Of a stretch of 64,000 nucleotides of DNA, positions 1 to 9,569 are shown piece by piece (position 1 is the stretch's first letter; each line of letters starts with the position of its first letter). The notes beneath the pieces were generated by a model. It was not told the origin of the DNA. It saw only the letters and a program-made list of their open reading frames with translations, and did not search any database. Source of the stretch: Sphaerisporangium album (GTDB lineage Bacteria > Actinomycetota > Actinomycetes > Streptosporangiales > Streptosporangiaceae). The translations under genes were made by a program, and so were the position numbers. Location of the stretch: assembly GCF_003323745.1 (NCBI RefSeq), contig NZ_QOIL01000029.1, positions 1 to 64,000 on the forward strand, read 5' to 3'.

Positions 1-453
1 GAACCCGACCAGGATCCGAACTCCGGGGCTTCCATCTCGTATGCCTTCAAGCTATCAAGCCGCTTGACCGCCAGCAAATCGCGCCGTTACCAGCACTTGA
101 CCTGCGACCCAGCAACCCACTAGCATTTAGGCCGCCCCGTCTCCAGGGCAACCCCTCTAACTTAGACCAGCGAGTCCCACTTGGCAAGCGAGACCTGGTA
201 GATCTTTTAGAGGGGATCGACGGCACGTCTGGCCGCACCCACGCGTCATCCACCCGGAGGGGATGTGCGGTGGGAAGTGGCCGGTCGATGCCGACACCAA
301 AAGATTAGCAGCCCCCGAGAGCACCGGCGCACACTCCGCGACGACCCCACAGCGGATGCCCGCCTCGGCCGGACCACCCCACGGTCCTCGCTACAAAGGG
401 GCGGCCTCGCGTCAGACCAGATGAGGGCGGGGGGGCGTCCTAGACTCGGCCAG
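1..453. other. No gene recognised upstream of oligopeptidase B
   Basis: I see no coding region here that I can support. The first 250 bases are less G+C-rich than the rest of the window. The reading frame of the following peptidase is open back to 265, but that extension has no similarity to the family and an unusual composition, so it is treated as non-coding leader. No tRNA-like cloverleaf or terminator hairpin was recognised. Confidence 0.5.
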
Positions 454-2538
454 GTGAGCAGCGACACGCCTCCCGTGGCGAAGAAGGTTCCGGCCGAACG
501 TACTCATCACGGCGACACCGTGATCGACGAGTACGCATGGCTGACGAACAAGGACGATCCTGACACGGTCGCGTACCTGGAGGCCGAGAACGCCTTCACC
601 CAGGACCAGACCGGCCACCTCAAGGACCTGCAGGAAGCGGTCTTCCAGGAGATCAAGGCCCGCACCCTGGAGACCGATCTCTCCGTCCCCACGCGCAAGG
701 GCGGCTGGTGGTACTACTCGCGGACCGAGGAGGGCAAGCAGTACGGCGTCCAGTGCCGCCTTCGCTCCGAGGGCGACACGCCGCCCGAGCTGAAGGCCGG
801 CGAGCCGCTGCCGGGTGAGCAGGTGCTGCTGGACGGCAACGTGCTGGCCGGCGACAGCCCGTTCTTCGCCATGGGCACCTCGGCCGTCAGCCCGGACGGT
901 TCGACGCTCGCGTACTCGACCGACTTCAGCGGCAACGAGCGCTTCACGCTGCGGTTCAAGAGGCTGGACACCGGCGAGGTGCTGGCCGACGAGATCCCGA
1001 ACATCTTCTACGGCGGCGCGTGGGCGACCGACGGTTCGGCGTTCTTCTACACGACCGTGGACGACGCGTGGCGTCCTTACCGCGTGTACCGCCACATGAT
1101 CGGGACGTCGGCCGACGAGGACGTCCTGGTCTACGAGGAGTCCGACGAGCGGTTCTGGGTCGGCATCGGCCTGACCCGCAGCGAGCGCTACGTCGTCCTG
1201 AGCGCGGGCAGCAAGATCACCAGTGAGGTGCGCGTTCTCGACGCCGAGTACCCCACCGGGGAGTTCGCGGTCATCCGTCCCCGCCAGACCGGGGTGGAGT
1301 ACACCATCGACCACGCGGGCGACCAGTTCTTGATCCTGCACAACGAGGGCGCGCGGAACTTCGAGATCGCCGCCGCGCCGATCGACGACCCCGCCACGTG
1401 GACGCCGCTGGTCCCCCACCGGGAGGACACACGGCTGCTGGACGTCGACGCCTTCTCCGACCACCTGGTGGTGCACTTCCGCCGTGACGGCCTCACGGGC
1501 ATCCGGGTGCTGCCCGAGGACGGCGAGCCGTACGAGATCTCCTTCCCGGAGCCGATCCACACCGCCGAGCCCGCCGGGAACCCGGAGTTCCACACCGGCA
1601 GGCTGCGTCTGGCGTACGCCTCGATGGTGACGCCGCCCTCGGTGTACGACTACGACCTCACCTCACGTGAGCTGATCCTGCTGAAGCGGCGGCCGGTGCT
1701 CGGCGGGTACGAGCCCGAGGACTACGAGCAGTTCCGCGAGTGGGCGGTCGCGGAGGACGGGACGCGCATCCCGGTCTCCATCGTGACGAAGAAGGGGACG
1801 TCCCGTCCCGCGCCCACGGTGCTGTACGGCTACGGCAGCTACGAGACCTCGATCGACCCGTCGTTCTCGGTGGCGCGGCTGAGCCTGCTGGACCGGGGCA
1901 TGGTGTTCGCCGTCGCGCACGTCAGGGGCGGCGGCGAGATGGGACGCCGCTGGTACGAGGAGGGCAGGCTCACCAGCAAGAAGAACACCTTCAGCGACTT
2001 CGTCGCGGTCGCGCGGCATCTGAAGCGCTCGGGCTGGTCGAGCGAGATCGTGGCGCGGGGCGGCTCGGCCGGCGGCCTGCTGATGGGCGCCGCGGTGAAC
2101 CTCGCGCCCGAGGAGTTCTCGGGCGTGGTGGCCGAGGTCCCGTTCGTGGACGCGCTGAACACGATCCTTGATCCGTCGTTGCCGCTCACGGTCATCGAGT
2201 GGGACGAGTGGGGCGATCCACTGCACAACCCGGACGTATACGCCTACATGAAGTCGTACACCCCGTATGAGAACATCGACGACCGGACGTATCCACCCAT
2301 TCTCGCGATCACCAGCCTCAACGACACCCGCGTCCTGTTCCACGAGCCCGCCAAATGGATCGCCAGGCTCCGCGCCACCGCCGCCGGAGGCCCCTTCCTG
2401 TTGAAGACGGAGATGGGCGCCGGCCACGGGGGCAGGAGCGGGCGGTACGACGCGTGGCGCGAGGAGGCGTTCACCCTGTCGTGGATCCTCGACCGGGCCG
2501 CTACGGGCGCAACAGAAGACACCGAGGAGAAGAAGTGA
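454..2538 (+). CDS. ptrB: Oligopeptidase B (S9A prolyl oligopeptidase family)
   Basis: A cytosolic serine peptidase that cleaves short peptides after basic residues. The N-terminal half is the beta-propeller that limits substrate size and the C-terminal third is an alpha/beta-hydrolase domain. The catalytic Ser538 lies in GGSAGG, the Asp624 in SLNDTR and the His658 in GAGHGG. The protein is 694 residues from GTG 454, close to the family's usual length; an in-frame ATG at 421 would add 11 residues. No signal peptide is seen. Its stop codon overlaps the start of the aldo/keto reductase gene by four bases (GTGA), so the two are probably co-translated. The family assignment is firm; cleavage specificity is inferred from the family. 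Confidence 0.93.
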   Translation: MSSDTPPVAKKVPAERTHHGDTVIDEYAWLTNKDDPDTVAYLEAENAFTQDQTGHLKDLQEAVFQEIKARTLETDLSVPTRKGGWWYYSRTEEGKQYGVQCRLRSEGDTPPELKAGEPLPGEQVLLDGNVLAGDSPFFAMGTSAVSPDGSTLAYSTDFSGNERFTLRFKRLDTGEVLADEIPNIFYGGAWATDGSAFFYTTVDDAWRPYRVYRHMIGTSADEDVLVYEESDERFWVGIGLTRSERYVVLSAGSKITSEVRVLDAEYPTGEFAVIRPRQTGVEYTIDHAGDQFLILHNEGARNFEIAAAPIDDPATWTPLVPHREDTRLLDVDAFSDHLVVHFRRDGLTGIRVLPEDGEPYEISFPEPIHTAEPAGNPEFHTGRLRLAYASMVTPPSVYDYDLTSRELILLKRRPVLGGYEPEDYEQFREWAVAEDGTRIPVSIVTKKGTSRPAPTVLYGYGSYETSIDPSFSVARLSLLDRGMVFAVAHVRGGGEMGRRWYEEGRLTSKKNTFSDFVAVARHLKRSGWSSEIVARGGSAGGLLMGAAVNLAPEEFSGVVAEVPFVDALNTILDPSLPLTVIEWDEWGDPLHNPDVYAYMKSYTPYENIDDRTYPPILAITSLNDTRVLFHEPAKWIARLRATAAGGPFLLKTEMGAGHGGRSGRYDAWREEAFTLSWILDRAATGATEDTEEKK

Positions 2539-3542
2539 CGTATTCGGCATCGAGCGACCGTTACGAGCGGCAGCCCTACAACCGGTCCGGCAGGAGCGGC
2601 CTGAAGCTTCCCGCGGTGTCGCTCGGGCTCTGGCACAACTTCGGGGACGACAAACCGATCGAGACCCAGAGGGCCACCCTGCGCAGGGCCTTCGATCTCG
2701 GCGTGACGCACTTCGACCTGGCCAACAACTACGGCCCCCCGGCCGGCTCGGCCGAGCGGAACTTCGGCCACATCTTCGCGCAGGACTTCCGCCCGTACCG
2801 CGACGAGCTGATCATCTCGACCAAGGCCGGGTACGACATGTGGCCGGGGCCGTACGGCGAGTGGGGCTCGCGCAAGTACGTGCTGGCGAGCCTCGACCAG
2901 TCCCTCGCGCGCATGGGCCTGGACTACGTCGACATCTTCTACAGCCACCGTCCGGACCCGGACACCCCGCTCGAAGAGACCATGGGCGCGCTGGACACGG
3001 CCGTCCGGTCGGGCCGGGCGCTGTACGCGGGGATCTCCAACTACAGCCCCGAGCAGACGCGCCGCGCCGCCGAGATCCTGCGGCAGCTCGGCACGCCGCT
3101 GCTCATCCACCAGCCCAACTACTCGATGTTCGACCGCTGGATCGAGGACGGCCTGCTGGACACGCTGGAGGCCGAGGGCGTCGGCTGTATCCCGTTCTCG
3201 CCGCTGTCGCAGGGCATCCTCACCAACAGGTACCTCGACGGCATCCCCGACGGCTCGCGCGCCTCCAAGGAACGGTTCCTGCGGCCCAGCCACCTCACCG
3301 ACGACGTGCTGCGCCGCGTCCGCGCGCTGAACGACATCGCCGCGGGCCGTGGCCAGTCCCTCGCGCAGATGGCGCTGGCCTGGGGGCTGCGCGACGCGCG
3401 GATCACCTCGGTGCTGATCGGCGCGAGCAGCGTGAAGCAGCTTGAGGACAACGTCGCGGCGGTGGACAACCTGGCGTTCTCCGCCGAGGAGCTCGCCGCG
3501 ATCGAGAAGCAGATCGCCGAGCCGGGCGGGAAGATCGTTTAG
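2535..3542 (+). CDS. Aldo/keto reductase, L-glyceraldehyde 3-phosphate reductase type
   Basis: An NADPH-dependent oxidoreductase of 335 residues with a TIM-barrel fold. The catalytic tetrad is visible as Asp61 and Tyr66 (in FDLANNYG), Lys97 (in STKAGYD) and His138 (in FYSHRPDP). The long stretch around GYDMWPGPYGEWGSRKY is typical of the YghZ/MgrA branch, which reduces L-glyceraldehyde 3-phosphate and other aldehydes. The GTG start overlaps the stop of the oligopeptidase gene and is preceded by GAGGAGAAGAA as ribosome binding site. Substrate is inferred from the family; a detoxifying reductase of another aldehyde remains possible. Confidence 0.9.
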   Translation: MTYSASSDRYERQPYNRSGRSGLKLPAVSLGLWHNFGDDKPIETQRATLRRAFDLGVTHFDLANNYGPPAGSAERNFGHIFAQDFRPYRDELIISTKAGYDMWPGPYGEWGSRKYVLASLDQSLARMGLDYVDIFYSHRPDPDTPLEETMGALDTAVRSGRALYAGISNYSPEQTRRAAEILRQLGTPLLIHQPNYSMFDRWIEDGLLDTLEAEGVGCIPFSPLSQGILTNRYLDGIPDGSRASKERFLRPSHLTDDVLRRVRALNDIAAGRGQSLAQMALAWGLRDARITSVLIGASSVKQLEDNVAAVDNLAFSAEELAAIEKQIAEPGGKIV

Positions 3543-3578
3543 CCCGCAGGGCAAACCCGGCGAAGCCGGATAGACCAG

Positions 3579-6182
3579 CTAGAGGGCGTCGTGCCGCTGG
3601 AGCCAGGCGAACGACGCCCACCCCGGCAGGACGGGCAGCCAGAACGTCAGCAGCCGGAACAGCAGGACGGCGGACGTCGCGACGGTGCCGGGGAGCCCGG
3701 ACAGCGTCAGGCCGAGTGAGAGGGACGCTTCGACCGCGCCCAGGCCTCCAGGGGTGGGTGCGGCGGAGCCGATGGCGTTGCCTGCCAGGAACACCACGGC
3801 GACGGACGTGAAGCTGAGCGAGCCGCCGAAGGCGCGGACGCAGGCGTCCAGGCAGACGATGAACGCCAGGGTCAGCAGAAGCGTGCCGCTGACGCCCTCA
3901 AGGATCTTGCGGGGCGACTGCAGCACGTCCAGCAACCTGGGGATGACCCCGGAGAACAGCGGCCGCAGGCGTTTGGTGACCAGGCGCCGCAGTTGCGGGA
4001 CGGCCAGCACGAGCAGGACGACCACACCGGCGGAGAGCAGGCCGATGACGATGCCCCGGGACGGGCTCACCGATGGGGCGGCCTTGGTGCCCGTCATGTA
4101 GCCGAACAACAGCAGCAGGATCACGTGGAATCCGAGGCCGACGAGCTGGGAGGCGCCCACGCTGGCCACCGCGAGGCCGGGTGCGATGCCGCGTTTCTGC
4201 AGGTAGCGGGTATTGATCGCCACACCGCTGACCGCCGCGGGCGCGACGAGCTTCACGAACGAGCCCGCGAACTGCGCCAGAACCGTACGCCCGAGGGGCA
4301 GCGTCTCGGGGACGAAGCCGCGCATCATGAGCGCGGCGGCGACGTAGCTGATGCCGGCCGCGGCGAGCGCCACGCCGCCCCAGCCCCACTTGGCCGAGGT
4401 GACCACGTCCACGAGGTTCACCCGGCTGAGCTGGGAGAGCAGGAAGTACGCGGCCAGGGCGCTGGCGATGATCGTGACGACGGTGCGCGGCCGGAACCGC
4501 TCCAGGCGGACCTCGTCGACCTCGACCTGCGGGGTGAGGGCGACGATGTGCTCCCGCAGCGCGGGCAGAAGTTCCTTGTTCTTGCCGACCTCGGCCCGCG
4601 TGCCCCGGGTGAGGGCGATGCGCTGGAGCAGCGGCAGGGCCCCGGCGAGCGCCTGCTTGGGCATGACCTTGGACGCCGACACCACCGAGCGCTCGGGGCC
4701 CACCCGCAGCGCGAGGTAGGTGAGCAGCTGGGCGACGTCCAGGCGGAGCAGCAGGTCTCCGGCCGCGATCTCGCCGCTGCGGGCGTCCGTCAGCACGACC
4801 TCGTCACCGTACAGGTGGATGCTGTCGCCGGTGAGACGGCGGTGGGCGAGCCGCTGCGCCTGGAGCAGCTCGACCTGCTTCCAGATCTTGACCAGCAGTT
4901 CGTCGGTGAGCTCGTCGTCGGCGACGTCCTCCAGCGCGCGGGTCTCCAGGTGCTCGTACGCCAGCAGGGCGGCGTCGGTGCCGATCTCGCTGGTACCGAC
5001 CAGGCGCGGGGTGTTGGCCCCGGCGGCCTGGGCGGCGTACGCCATGAGGGCCTCGCGCTCCAGCTCGGCCCGCAACGAGCGGATCGCCCGGCGGCGGGTC
5101 TCGGAGTTGAGCCGGATGCGCCGCCACAGCCGGTAGATGACGCCGGACACTTGCCGGTCGCGGTCGAGGACGGTGACGTCGAGGCGGCGCTCGTCGGACA
5201 TCGTCACGGCGTAGCGGCGGCTGCCCTGCGGGTCGTCGTTGATGCGCCGCGCCTTGACGGGGGCGAATCCGAGGCGGCGCAGCGCGGCGATGACCGTGCT
5301 GCCGGGCGGGCGGGTGTTGGGGCTGCCGATGACGTACAGCGTGGCGTACCCGACCGCGAGGCCGACGAGGTAGGTGACGAAGACGCCGAGCGCGGTCGCC
5401 TCCGCACCGGTGAACAGGGCGAAGACGTCGAGGGCGATGGCCATCCACATCACCGCGCGCCAGGTGGGGCGGCGGGCGAGGCGGACGGCGGTGGCGTAGG
5501 CGACGACGGAGGTGAGCAGGGTGTTGATCGGCTCGACCGAGCGGCCGCCCGTGAGGAGCTGGCGCAGGTCGCCGGGGCCGGCCACGGCCAGCCACTCGCC
5601 GAGCACGAACGAGGCGAGCATGCCGGTGATGGCCGCGATCAGGCCCTCGGCGACGCGCAGCCCGTCCCGGTGGAAGACCCGTTCGACGGCGTAGGCGGCG
5701 GGCACGGCGAGGACCGCGGTGCCCGCGAGGAAGGCGGCCACGCCGATCAGCAGGTCGGGGGCACGGCTCGTGCCGTCGGTGACGTCCTTCTCCAGCCCGT
5801 CGAGCGTCTGCTTGGCGACGAGCGCGAGGAGGATCACGGCGGCCAGTGCGGCCAGGGTGGCGAGGAAGCGGAGGGCGTCCGACGGGCGGCGGATGCGCTG
5901 GGGCAGCAGCGGCTCGACGACGAGCACGAGAGCGTCGCGGGAGCCGTCGGCGCCCGGGGTGCCCTCCTGGGCTCCGGAGTGGGCGCCGGGGCCGGCGGCG
6001 AGGACGGGTGCGGCGTCCGCATGGACTCCCGCGTCGCGCCCCGGCTCACGCGCGGGCTCGTACCCCGGATCGTGCCCAGGATCGTGCGCGGTCATGTCGG
6101 CATCGGCCATGGAGGACCCTTCCCCCGCGGCCTCCTCCGCCTCGTCACGTTGCCTGATTTCGGTCACCGCCGACGTCTGCAC
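3579..6182 (-). CDS. Large membrane protein: kinase-like cytosolic part fused to a lysylphosphatidylglycerol synthase-type (UPF0104) flippase domain
   Basis: A predicted inner-membrane protein of 867 residues. The first ~100 residues are a disordered tail rich in repeated D-P-G-x-E/D. Several membrane segments follow (roughly 100-290), then a soluble part (about 310-560) with features of a degenerate kinase-like fold, including LLAYEHLETRAL, a conserved ID-like segment and VLTDARSGEI. The C-terminal ~300 residues form six to eight membrane helices with the signature of the lysyl-PG synthase transmembrane family. The aminoacyltransferase domain of true MprF is absent, so lipid lysinylation is unlikely; lipid or polymer transport is a better guess. 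The GTG start at 6182 gives the full frame; ATG at 6110 with an upstream GGAAGGG is an alternative. It converges on the aldo/keto reductase. Confidence 0.82.
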   Translation of the reverse strand: MQTSAVTEIRQRDEAEEAAGEGSSMADADMTAHDPGHDPGYEPAREPGRDAGVHADAAPVLAAGPGAHSGAQEGTPGADGSRDALVLVVEPLLPQRIRRPSDALRFLATLAALAAVILLALVAKQTLDGLEKDVTDGTSRAPDLLIGVAAFLAGTAVLAVPAAYAVERVFHRDGLRVAEGLIAAITGMLASFVLGEWLAVAGPGDLRQLLTGGRSVEPINTLLTSVVAYATAVRLARRPTWRAVMWMAIALDVFALFTGAEATALGVFVTYLVGLAVGYATLYVIGSPNTRPPGSTVIAALRRLGFAPVKARRINDDPQGSRRYAVTMSDERRLDVTVLDRDRQVSGVIYRLWRRIRLNSETRRRAIRSLRAELEREALMAYAAQAAGANTPRLVGTSEIGTDAALLAYEHLETRALEDVADDELTDELLVKIWKQVELLQAQRLAHRRLTGDSIHLYGDEVVLTDARSGEIAAGDLLLRLDVAQLLTYLALRVGPERSVVSASKVMPKQALAGALPLLQRIALTRGTRAEVGKNKELLPALREHIVALTPQVEVDEVRLERFRPRTVVTIIASALAAYFLLSQLSRVNLVDVVTSAKWGWGGVALAAAGISYVAAALMMRGFVPETLPLGRTVLAQFAGSFVKLVAPAAVSGVAINTRYLQKRGIAPGLAVASVGASQLVGLGFHVILLLLFGYMTGTKAAPSVSPSRGIVIGLLSAGVVVLLVLAVPQLRRLVTKRLRPLFSGVIPRLLDVLQSPRKILEGVSGTLLLTLAFIVCLDACVRAFGGSLSFTSVAVVFLAGNAIGSAAPTPGGLGAVEASLSLGLTLSGLPGTVATSAVLLFRLLTFWLPVLPGWASFAWLQRHDAL

Positions 6183-6444
6183 TCGTCTCGCGTCATATGA
6201 TCTTCCTAGCCGTAGTTCGCGTCGATCGCGCGGGGCCGACGGAAAACGGCGGCCCTACGTTAGGGCGTACTTGTCGCGCGCCCCGGCAGGCCGCCGGAGT
6301 TCGGTCGCCCCCGGCCATTCGGTGACACTCTACGGCGCGTCCGCCGGTGGGGGATCAGCCGGACGAGACATGATCGATGGTGACGGTGCGGACACTGCAC
6401 GGGGTCCCATGGTTTGGTAATGACCGCCCAGGTAGCGTTCATTC

Positions 6445-8460
6445 ATGACACGTGAGCTGAACGTGCTGGGGGCGTGTCCGCTGGACTGTCCCGACACCTG
6501 TTCGTGGGTGGTGACCGTCAAGGACGGCGAGGCGGTGGGCCTGCGGGGAAACCGGGACCAGCCGTACACGCGCGGCGCCCTCTGCGTGAAGGTGAATCGT
6601 TATCTTGAGCACACCAAGGCCGCCGACCGCATCCTGCATCCGATGCGCCGGGTCGGGCCGAAGGGGTCGGGGCGGTTCGAGCGAATCTCGTGGGACGAGG
6701 CGCTGGACGAGATCGCGACCAGGCTGACGGCGATCGTCGACGAGTTCGGCGGCGAGGCGATATGGCCGTACCAGGGGACGGGGACGCTCGGGTACATCCA
6801 GGGCGAGTCCGGACTTGCCGGGCGGCGGTTGTGGAACGCGCTGGGGGCGTCGCGGCACGACCTGAACATCTGCTCCCGCGCGGGGAACCTCGGGCTGGCG
6901 CGCACGAACGGCACTCCGGGCGGGATGGACCCCGAGACGTTCGCGCTGTCGAAGCTGATCCTGCTGTGGGGCACGAACACGCTGACGAGCGGCCACCACC
7001 TGTGGAAGTTCATCCAGGAGGCGCGGGCGAACGGCGCGCATGTGGTCGCGATCGACCCGATCAGGACCCGCACGGCCGACCAGGCCGACGAACACCTGGC
7101 GATCCGGCCGGGGACGGACGCGGCGCTGGCGCTGGCCCTGATGCACGTCGTCCTGGACGAGGGGGCCGAGGACCGCGACTACCTGGAGCACCACACCAAG
7201 GGCTGGGAGGACTTCGAGCGAGAAATCCGCAAATATCCGCCAAAGGTGGCCGCCGAGATCACCGGCATCCCCGAGAAGGACATTCGCGCCCTCGGCGTAC
7301 GCCTGGCGCACACCCGCCCCACCGGGATCCGCGCCACGATGGGCGTCCAGCGCCACCAGGGCGGCGGCACGGCCATGCGCACCATCGCCTGCATCCCCGG
7401 CGTCACCGGCGACTGGAAGTACCCCGGCGGCGGCGTGGCGTACTCCACCAGCGCCTACGTGCCGCTGCGTGTCGACCCCCGCCGCGAGCTGCTGCCGAGG
7501 CCCGTGCGCACGCTCACGATGACCCGCCTCGCCGAGGGACTCGCGGACACCGAGAAGCCCGTCAAGTGCCTGTGGGTCTACGCGGCCAACCCGATGGGCA
7601 GCACGTCGGACCAGAACCGCATCCGCGAGGGCCTGCTCAGGGAGGACCTGTTCACGGTCGTGATGGAGCAGTTCCCCACCGACACCGTCGACTACGCCGA
7701 CATCGTGCTGCCCGCGACCATGCAGTTCGAGCACATGGACCTGCACCACGGGTACGGCCACATGTACCTGATGTGGAACGAGCCCGCGGTCGCGCCCGCC
7801 GGGGAGTGCGCCTCCACCACCGAGACCTTTCGCCGGCTGGCCCGCCGCCTCGGCCTGACCGAGCCGTCCCTCTACGACTCCGACCTCCAGATCGCCGAGG
7901 AGCTGCTGTCGGCGGACCACCCGGCGCTGGCCGGCATCACGGTCGAGGGGCTCCGCGAGAGGGGCTGGGCACGGCTCGGCTACCCCGACCCCTTCGTGCC
8001 GTTCACCGACGGGTTCCCGACGCCCTCGCGCAGGCTGCGGTTCGTCCCCGAGGGCAAGGGGTACGTCCCGCCCGCCACGGCCCGCGCCGACGGGCCGTAC
8101 AAGCTCGCGATGATCACCCCGGCGTCGCACGTGTTCCTCAACACGGTGTTCGGCAACAACCCCGAGCTGGCCCGGCGGGCGGGCGCGCCGAAGGTGCTGG
8201 TGAACGAGAAGGACGCCGCCGACCGCGGCCTGACCCACGGGCAGCGGGTGCGGGTGTTCAACGACAACGGCGGGATGACCGCCGAGGTGGAGATCACCGA
8301 CAGGGTCGCCCCGGGCGTGGTCGCCACGCCCAAGGGGAGCTGGCCCAAGCTGAGCCCCGGAGGGACGAACGTCAACGCCCTGGTGGAGGAGCGCGACGCC
8401 GACATGGGCAGGGGCGCGGTCTACCACGACAACCTCGTGGAGATCGGCCCGCTCCCCTAG
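6445..8460 (+). CDS. Molybdopterin-dependent oxidoreductase (catalytic subunit, [4Fe-4S] type)
   Basis: A 671-residue member of the DMSO-reductase superfamily, binding a bis-pterin-guanine-dinucleotide molybdenum cofactor. An N-terminal iron-sulfur motif is visible with Cys11, Cys15, Cys19 and Cys47. Middle motifs include LWGTNTLTSG, IDPIRTRTADQADEHL and PTGIRATMGVQRHQGG. The C-terminal dinucleotide-binding domain starts near residue 545 and contains NTVFGNNPEL. There is no Tat signal, so the enzyme should be cytoplasmic. No electron-transfer subunit or chaperone gene lies beside it, so the redox partner and the substrate are unknown. Confidence 0.88.
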   Translation: MTRELNVLGACPLDCPDTCSWVVTVKDGEAVGLRGNRDQPYTRGALCVKVNRYLEHTKAADRILHPMRRVGPKGSGRFERISWDEALDEIATRLTAIVDEFGGEAIWPYQGTGTLGYIQGESGLAGRRLWNALGASRHDLNICSRAGNLGLARTNGTPGGMDPETFALSKLILLWGTNTLTSGHHLWKFIQEARANGAHVVAIDPIRTRTADQADEHLAIRPGTDAALALALMHVVLDEGAEDRDYLEHHTKGWEDFEREIRKYPPKVAAEITGIPEKDIRALGVRLAHTRPTGIRATMGVQRHQGGGTAMRTIACIPGVTGDWKYPGGGVAYSTSAYVPLRVDPRRELLPRPVRTLTMTRLAEGLADTEKPVKCLWVYAANPMGSTSDQNRIREGLLREDLFTVVMEQFPTDTVDYADIVLPATMQFEHMDLHHGYGHMYLMWNEPAVAPAGECASTTETFRRLARRLGLTEPSLYDSDLQIAEELLSADHPALAGITVEGLRERGWARLGYPDPFVPFTDGFPTPSRRLRFVPEGKGYVPPATARADGPYKLAMITPASHVFLNTVFGNNPELARRAGAPKVLVNEKDAADRGLTHGQRVRVFNDNGGMTAEVEITDRVAPGVVATPKGSWPKLSPGGTNVNALVEERDADMGRGAVYHDNLVEIGPLP

Positions 8461-8476
8461 GGGCCACCGGAGGGCC

Positions 8477-8926
8477 TCAGAGGGCCAGCTTGAAGCCCAC
8501 GTGGGAGTCGACGAAGCCGAGTGAGGTGTAGAAGCGGTGGGCGTCGGGACGGGCCTTGTCGCTGGTGAGCTGCACCATGCGGCAGCCGCGCTCGCGCGCC
8601 CTGTCGACGGCCCACCGGATCATCGCGCGCCCGAGCCCCTGACCGCGCGCGGACGCGCCGACGCGGACGGCCTCGATCAGCGCCCGCTCCCCGCCCCTAC
8701 GGGACAGTCCGGGGATGTAGGTGACCTGCATCGTGCCCACCACCCGGCCGTCCGCCTCGGCGACGACCAACTCCTGGCGAGGGTCGCGGTCGATGGCCTC
8801 GAAGGCGGTCATGTAGACCTCGTCCTGGGGGTCGCCTTCCCTGGCCGCCGCGATGGGGTCGTCGGCGAGCATGGCCACGATGAGGGGGACGTCCTCCCGG
8901 CGTGCGGGACGGAAGATCACAGACAT
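8477..8926 (-). CDS. GNAT family N-acetyltransferase
   Basis: An acetyl-CoA-dependent acyltransferase of 149 residues, starting at MSVIFRPARRED. The acetyl-CoA-binding motif A is plain: VGASARGQGLGRAMIRWA at about residues 90-110 fits the family's R/Q-x-x-G-x-G/A pattern. An open upstream extension (to 8968) lacks family similarity. It converges on the molybdopterin oxidoreductase with a gap of 16 bases. The acceptor substrate cannot be read from the sequence. Confidence 0.85.
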   Translation of the reverse strand: MSVIFRPARREDVPLIVAMLADDPIAAAREGDPQDEVYMTAFEAIDRDPRQELVVAEADGRVVGTMQVTYIPGLSRRGGERALIEAVRVGASARGQGLGRAMIRWAVDRARERGCRMVQLTSDKARPDAHRFYTSLGFVDSHVGFKLAL

Positions 8927-9058
8927 GCACCAAAGGTAGCCGGTGAGGCTCAGGCCGGCCGGGCGCACGGGCGGTCAGAGGGAGGAACCGGGGGTCAGGG
9001 GAGGATCAGGGTTCTCCCCCGATGTACCGGAGGCGTCACACAGGGCAGTCTTGGTGCC

Positions 9059-9511
9059 ATGAACGAACTGACTCGGCGCGACGAGATGTCGCTCGCCGGC
9101 GCCGCCCTGCGGGGCGCGCCTTGGAAGACCGCGGCGATCACCGGTGTGGCGTCCGCGGCGATCAGCTTCACGATGGGGGTCATCCTCCCCGGCCCCGCCG
9201 ACCTGACCTGGGCCCTGTGCCTCGGCATCAGCCTCTTCAGCCTCGTGGCCGCCGTCGGCGCCGTGCGCAGGCCCGACGTCCCGGACAGGGTGACCCGTCA
9301 GGCGCGGCTGTGGTCGCTGCGGCACCCGTGGAGGTTCTCGCTGTACCCGGGCATCGGCGCCGCCGTCCTGATGTACCCGATCCAGCTCATCTTCGACCGG
9401 GAAGGCGTGTTCGGCGCCGCCTGGGACGCGCTGTGGGGCGGCGCACTGGTCTACCTGATCGCGGGCCTCGGCACGCTGTCGCTCAAGGGGAAGGCCCAGT
9501 CCGCCCGCTGA
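9059..9511 (+). CDS. Small conserved membrane protein of unknown function
   Basis: A 150-residue protein with about four hydrophobic segments (roughly 27-47, 52-70, 97-115 and 125-142), joined by a short basic loop around RRPDVPDRVTRQARLW. I do not recognise a named family. The ATG follows an acceptable purine-rich leader, and the third codon positions are strongly G/C, which supports real coding. A G+C-rich hairpin lies just after the stop. No function is proposed. Confidence 0.7.
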   Translation: MNELTRRDEMSLAGAALRGAPWKTAAITGVASAAISFTMGVILPGPADLTWALCLGISLFSLVAAVGAVRRPDVPDRVTRQARLWSLRHPWRFSLYPGIGAAVLMYPIQLIFDREGVFGAAWDALWGGALVYLIAGLGTLSLKGKAQSAR

Positions 9512-9519
9512 GCCGGCCG

Positions 9520-9539
9520 GCGGGGGCCTCGGCCCCCGC
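9520..9539 (+). terminator. G+C-rich hairpin after the 9.1-kb membrane gene
   Basis: GCGGGGGCC at 9520-9528 pairs with GGCCCCCGC at 9531-9539 around a two-base centre, so a loop of about four bases is likely. It sits 8 bases after the stop codon and faces the convergent VOC gene, so it may act in both directions. There is no U-tract, as is common in actinomycetes. Confidence 0.55.
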
Positions 9540-9569
9540 GCCGTGCCCCCGGCTGCCATCGGGGCCGGG

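Noticed and set aside
1-264. A tRNA or attachment site at the window start
   Set aside because: No cloverleaf with T-arm and anticodon arm can be drawn and no second copy of the end sequence is seen in the window.
3993-6200. A 735-codon + strand frame opposite the flippase-like gene
   Set aside because: Asp/Gly/Glu/Arg-rich antisense frame; the - strand product has membrane helices and recognisable motifs.
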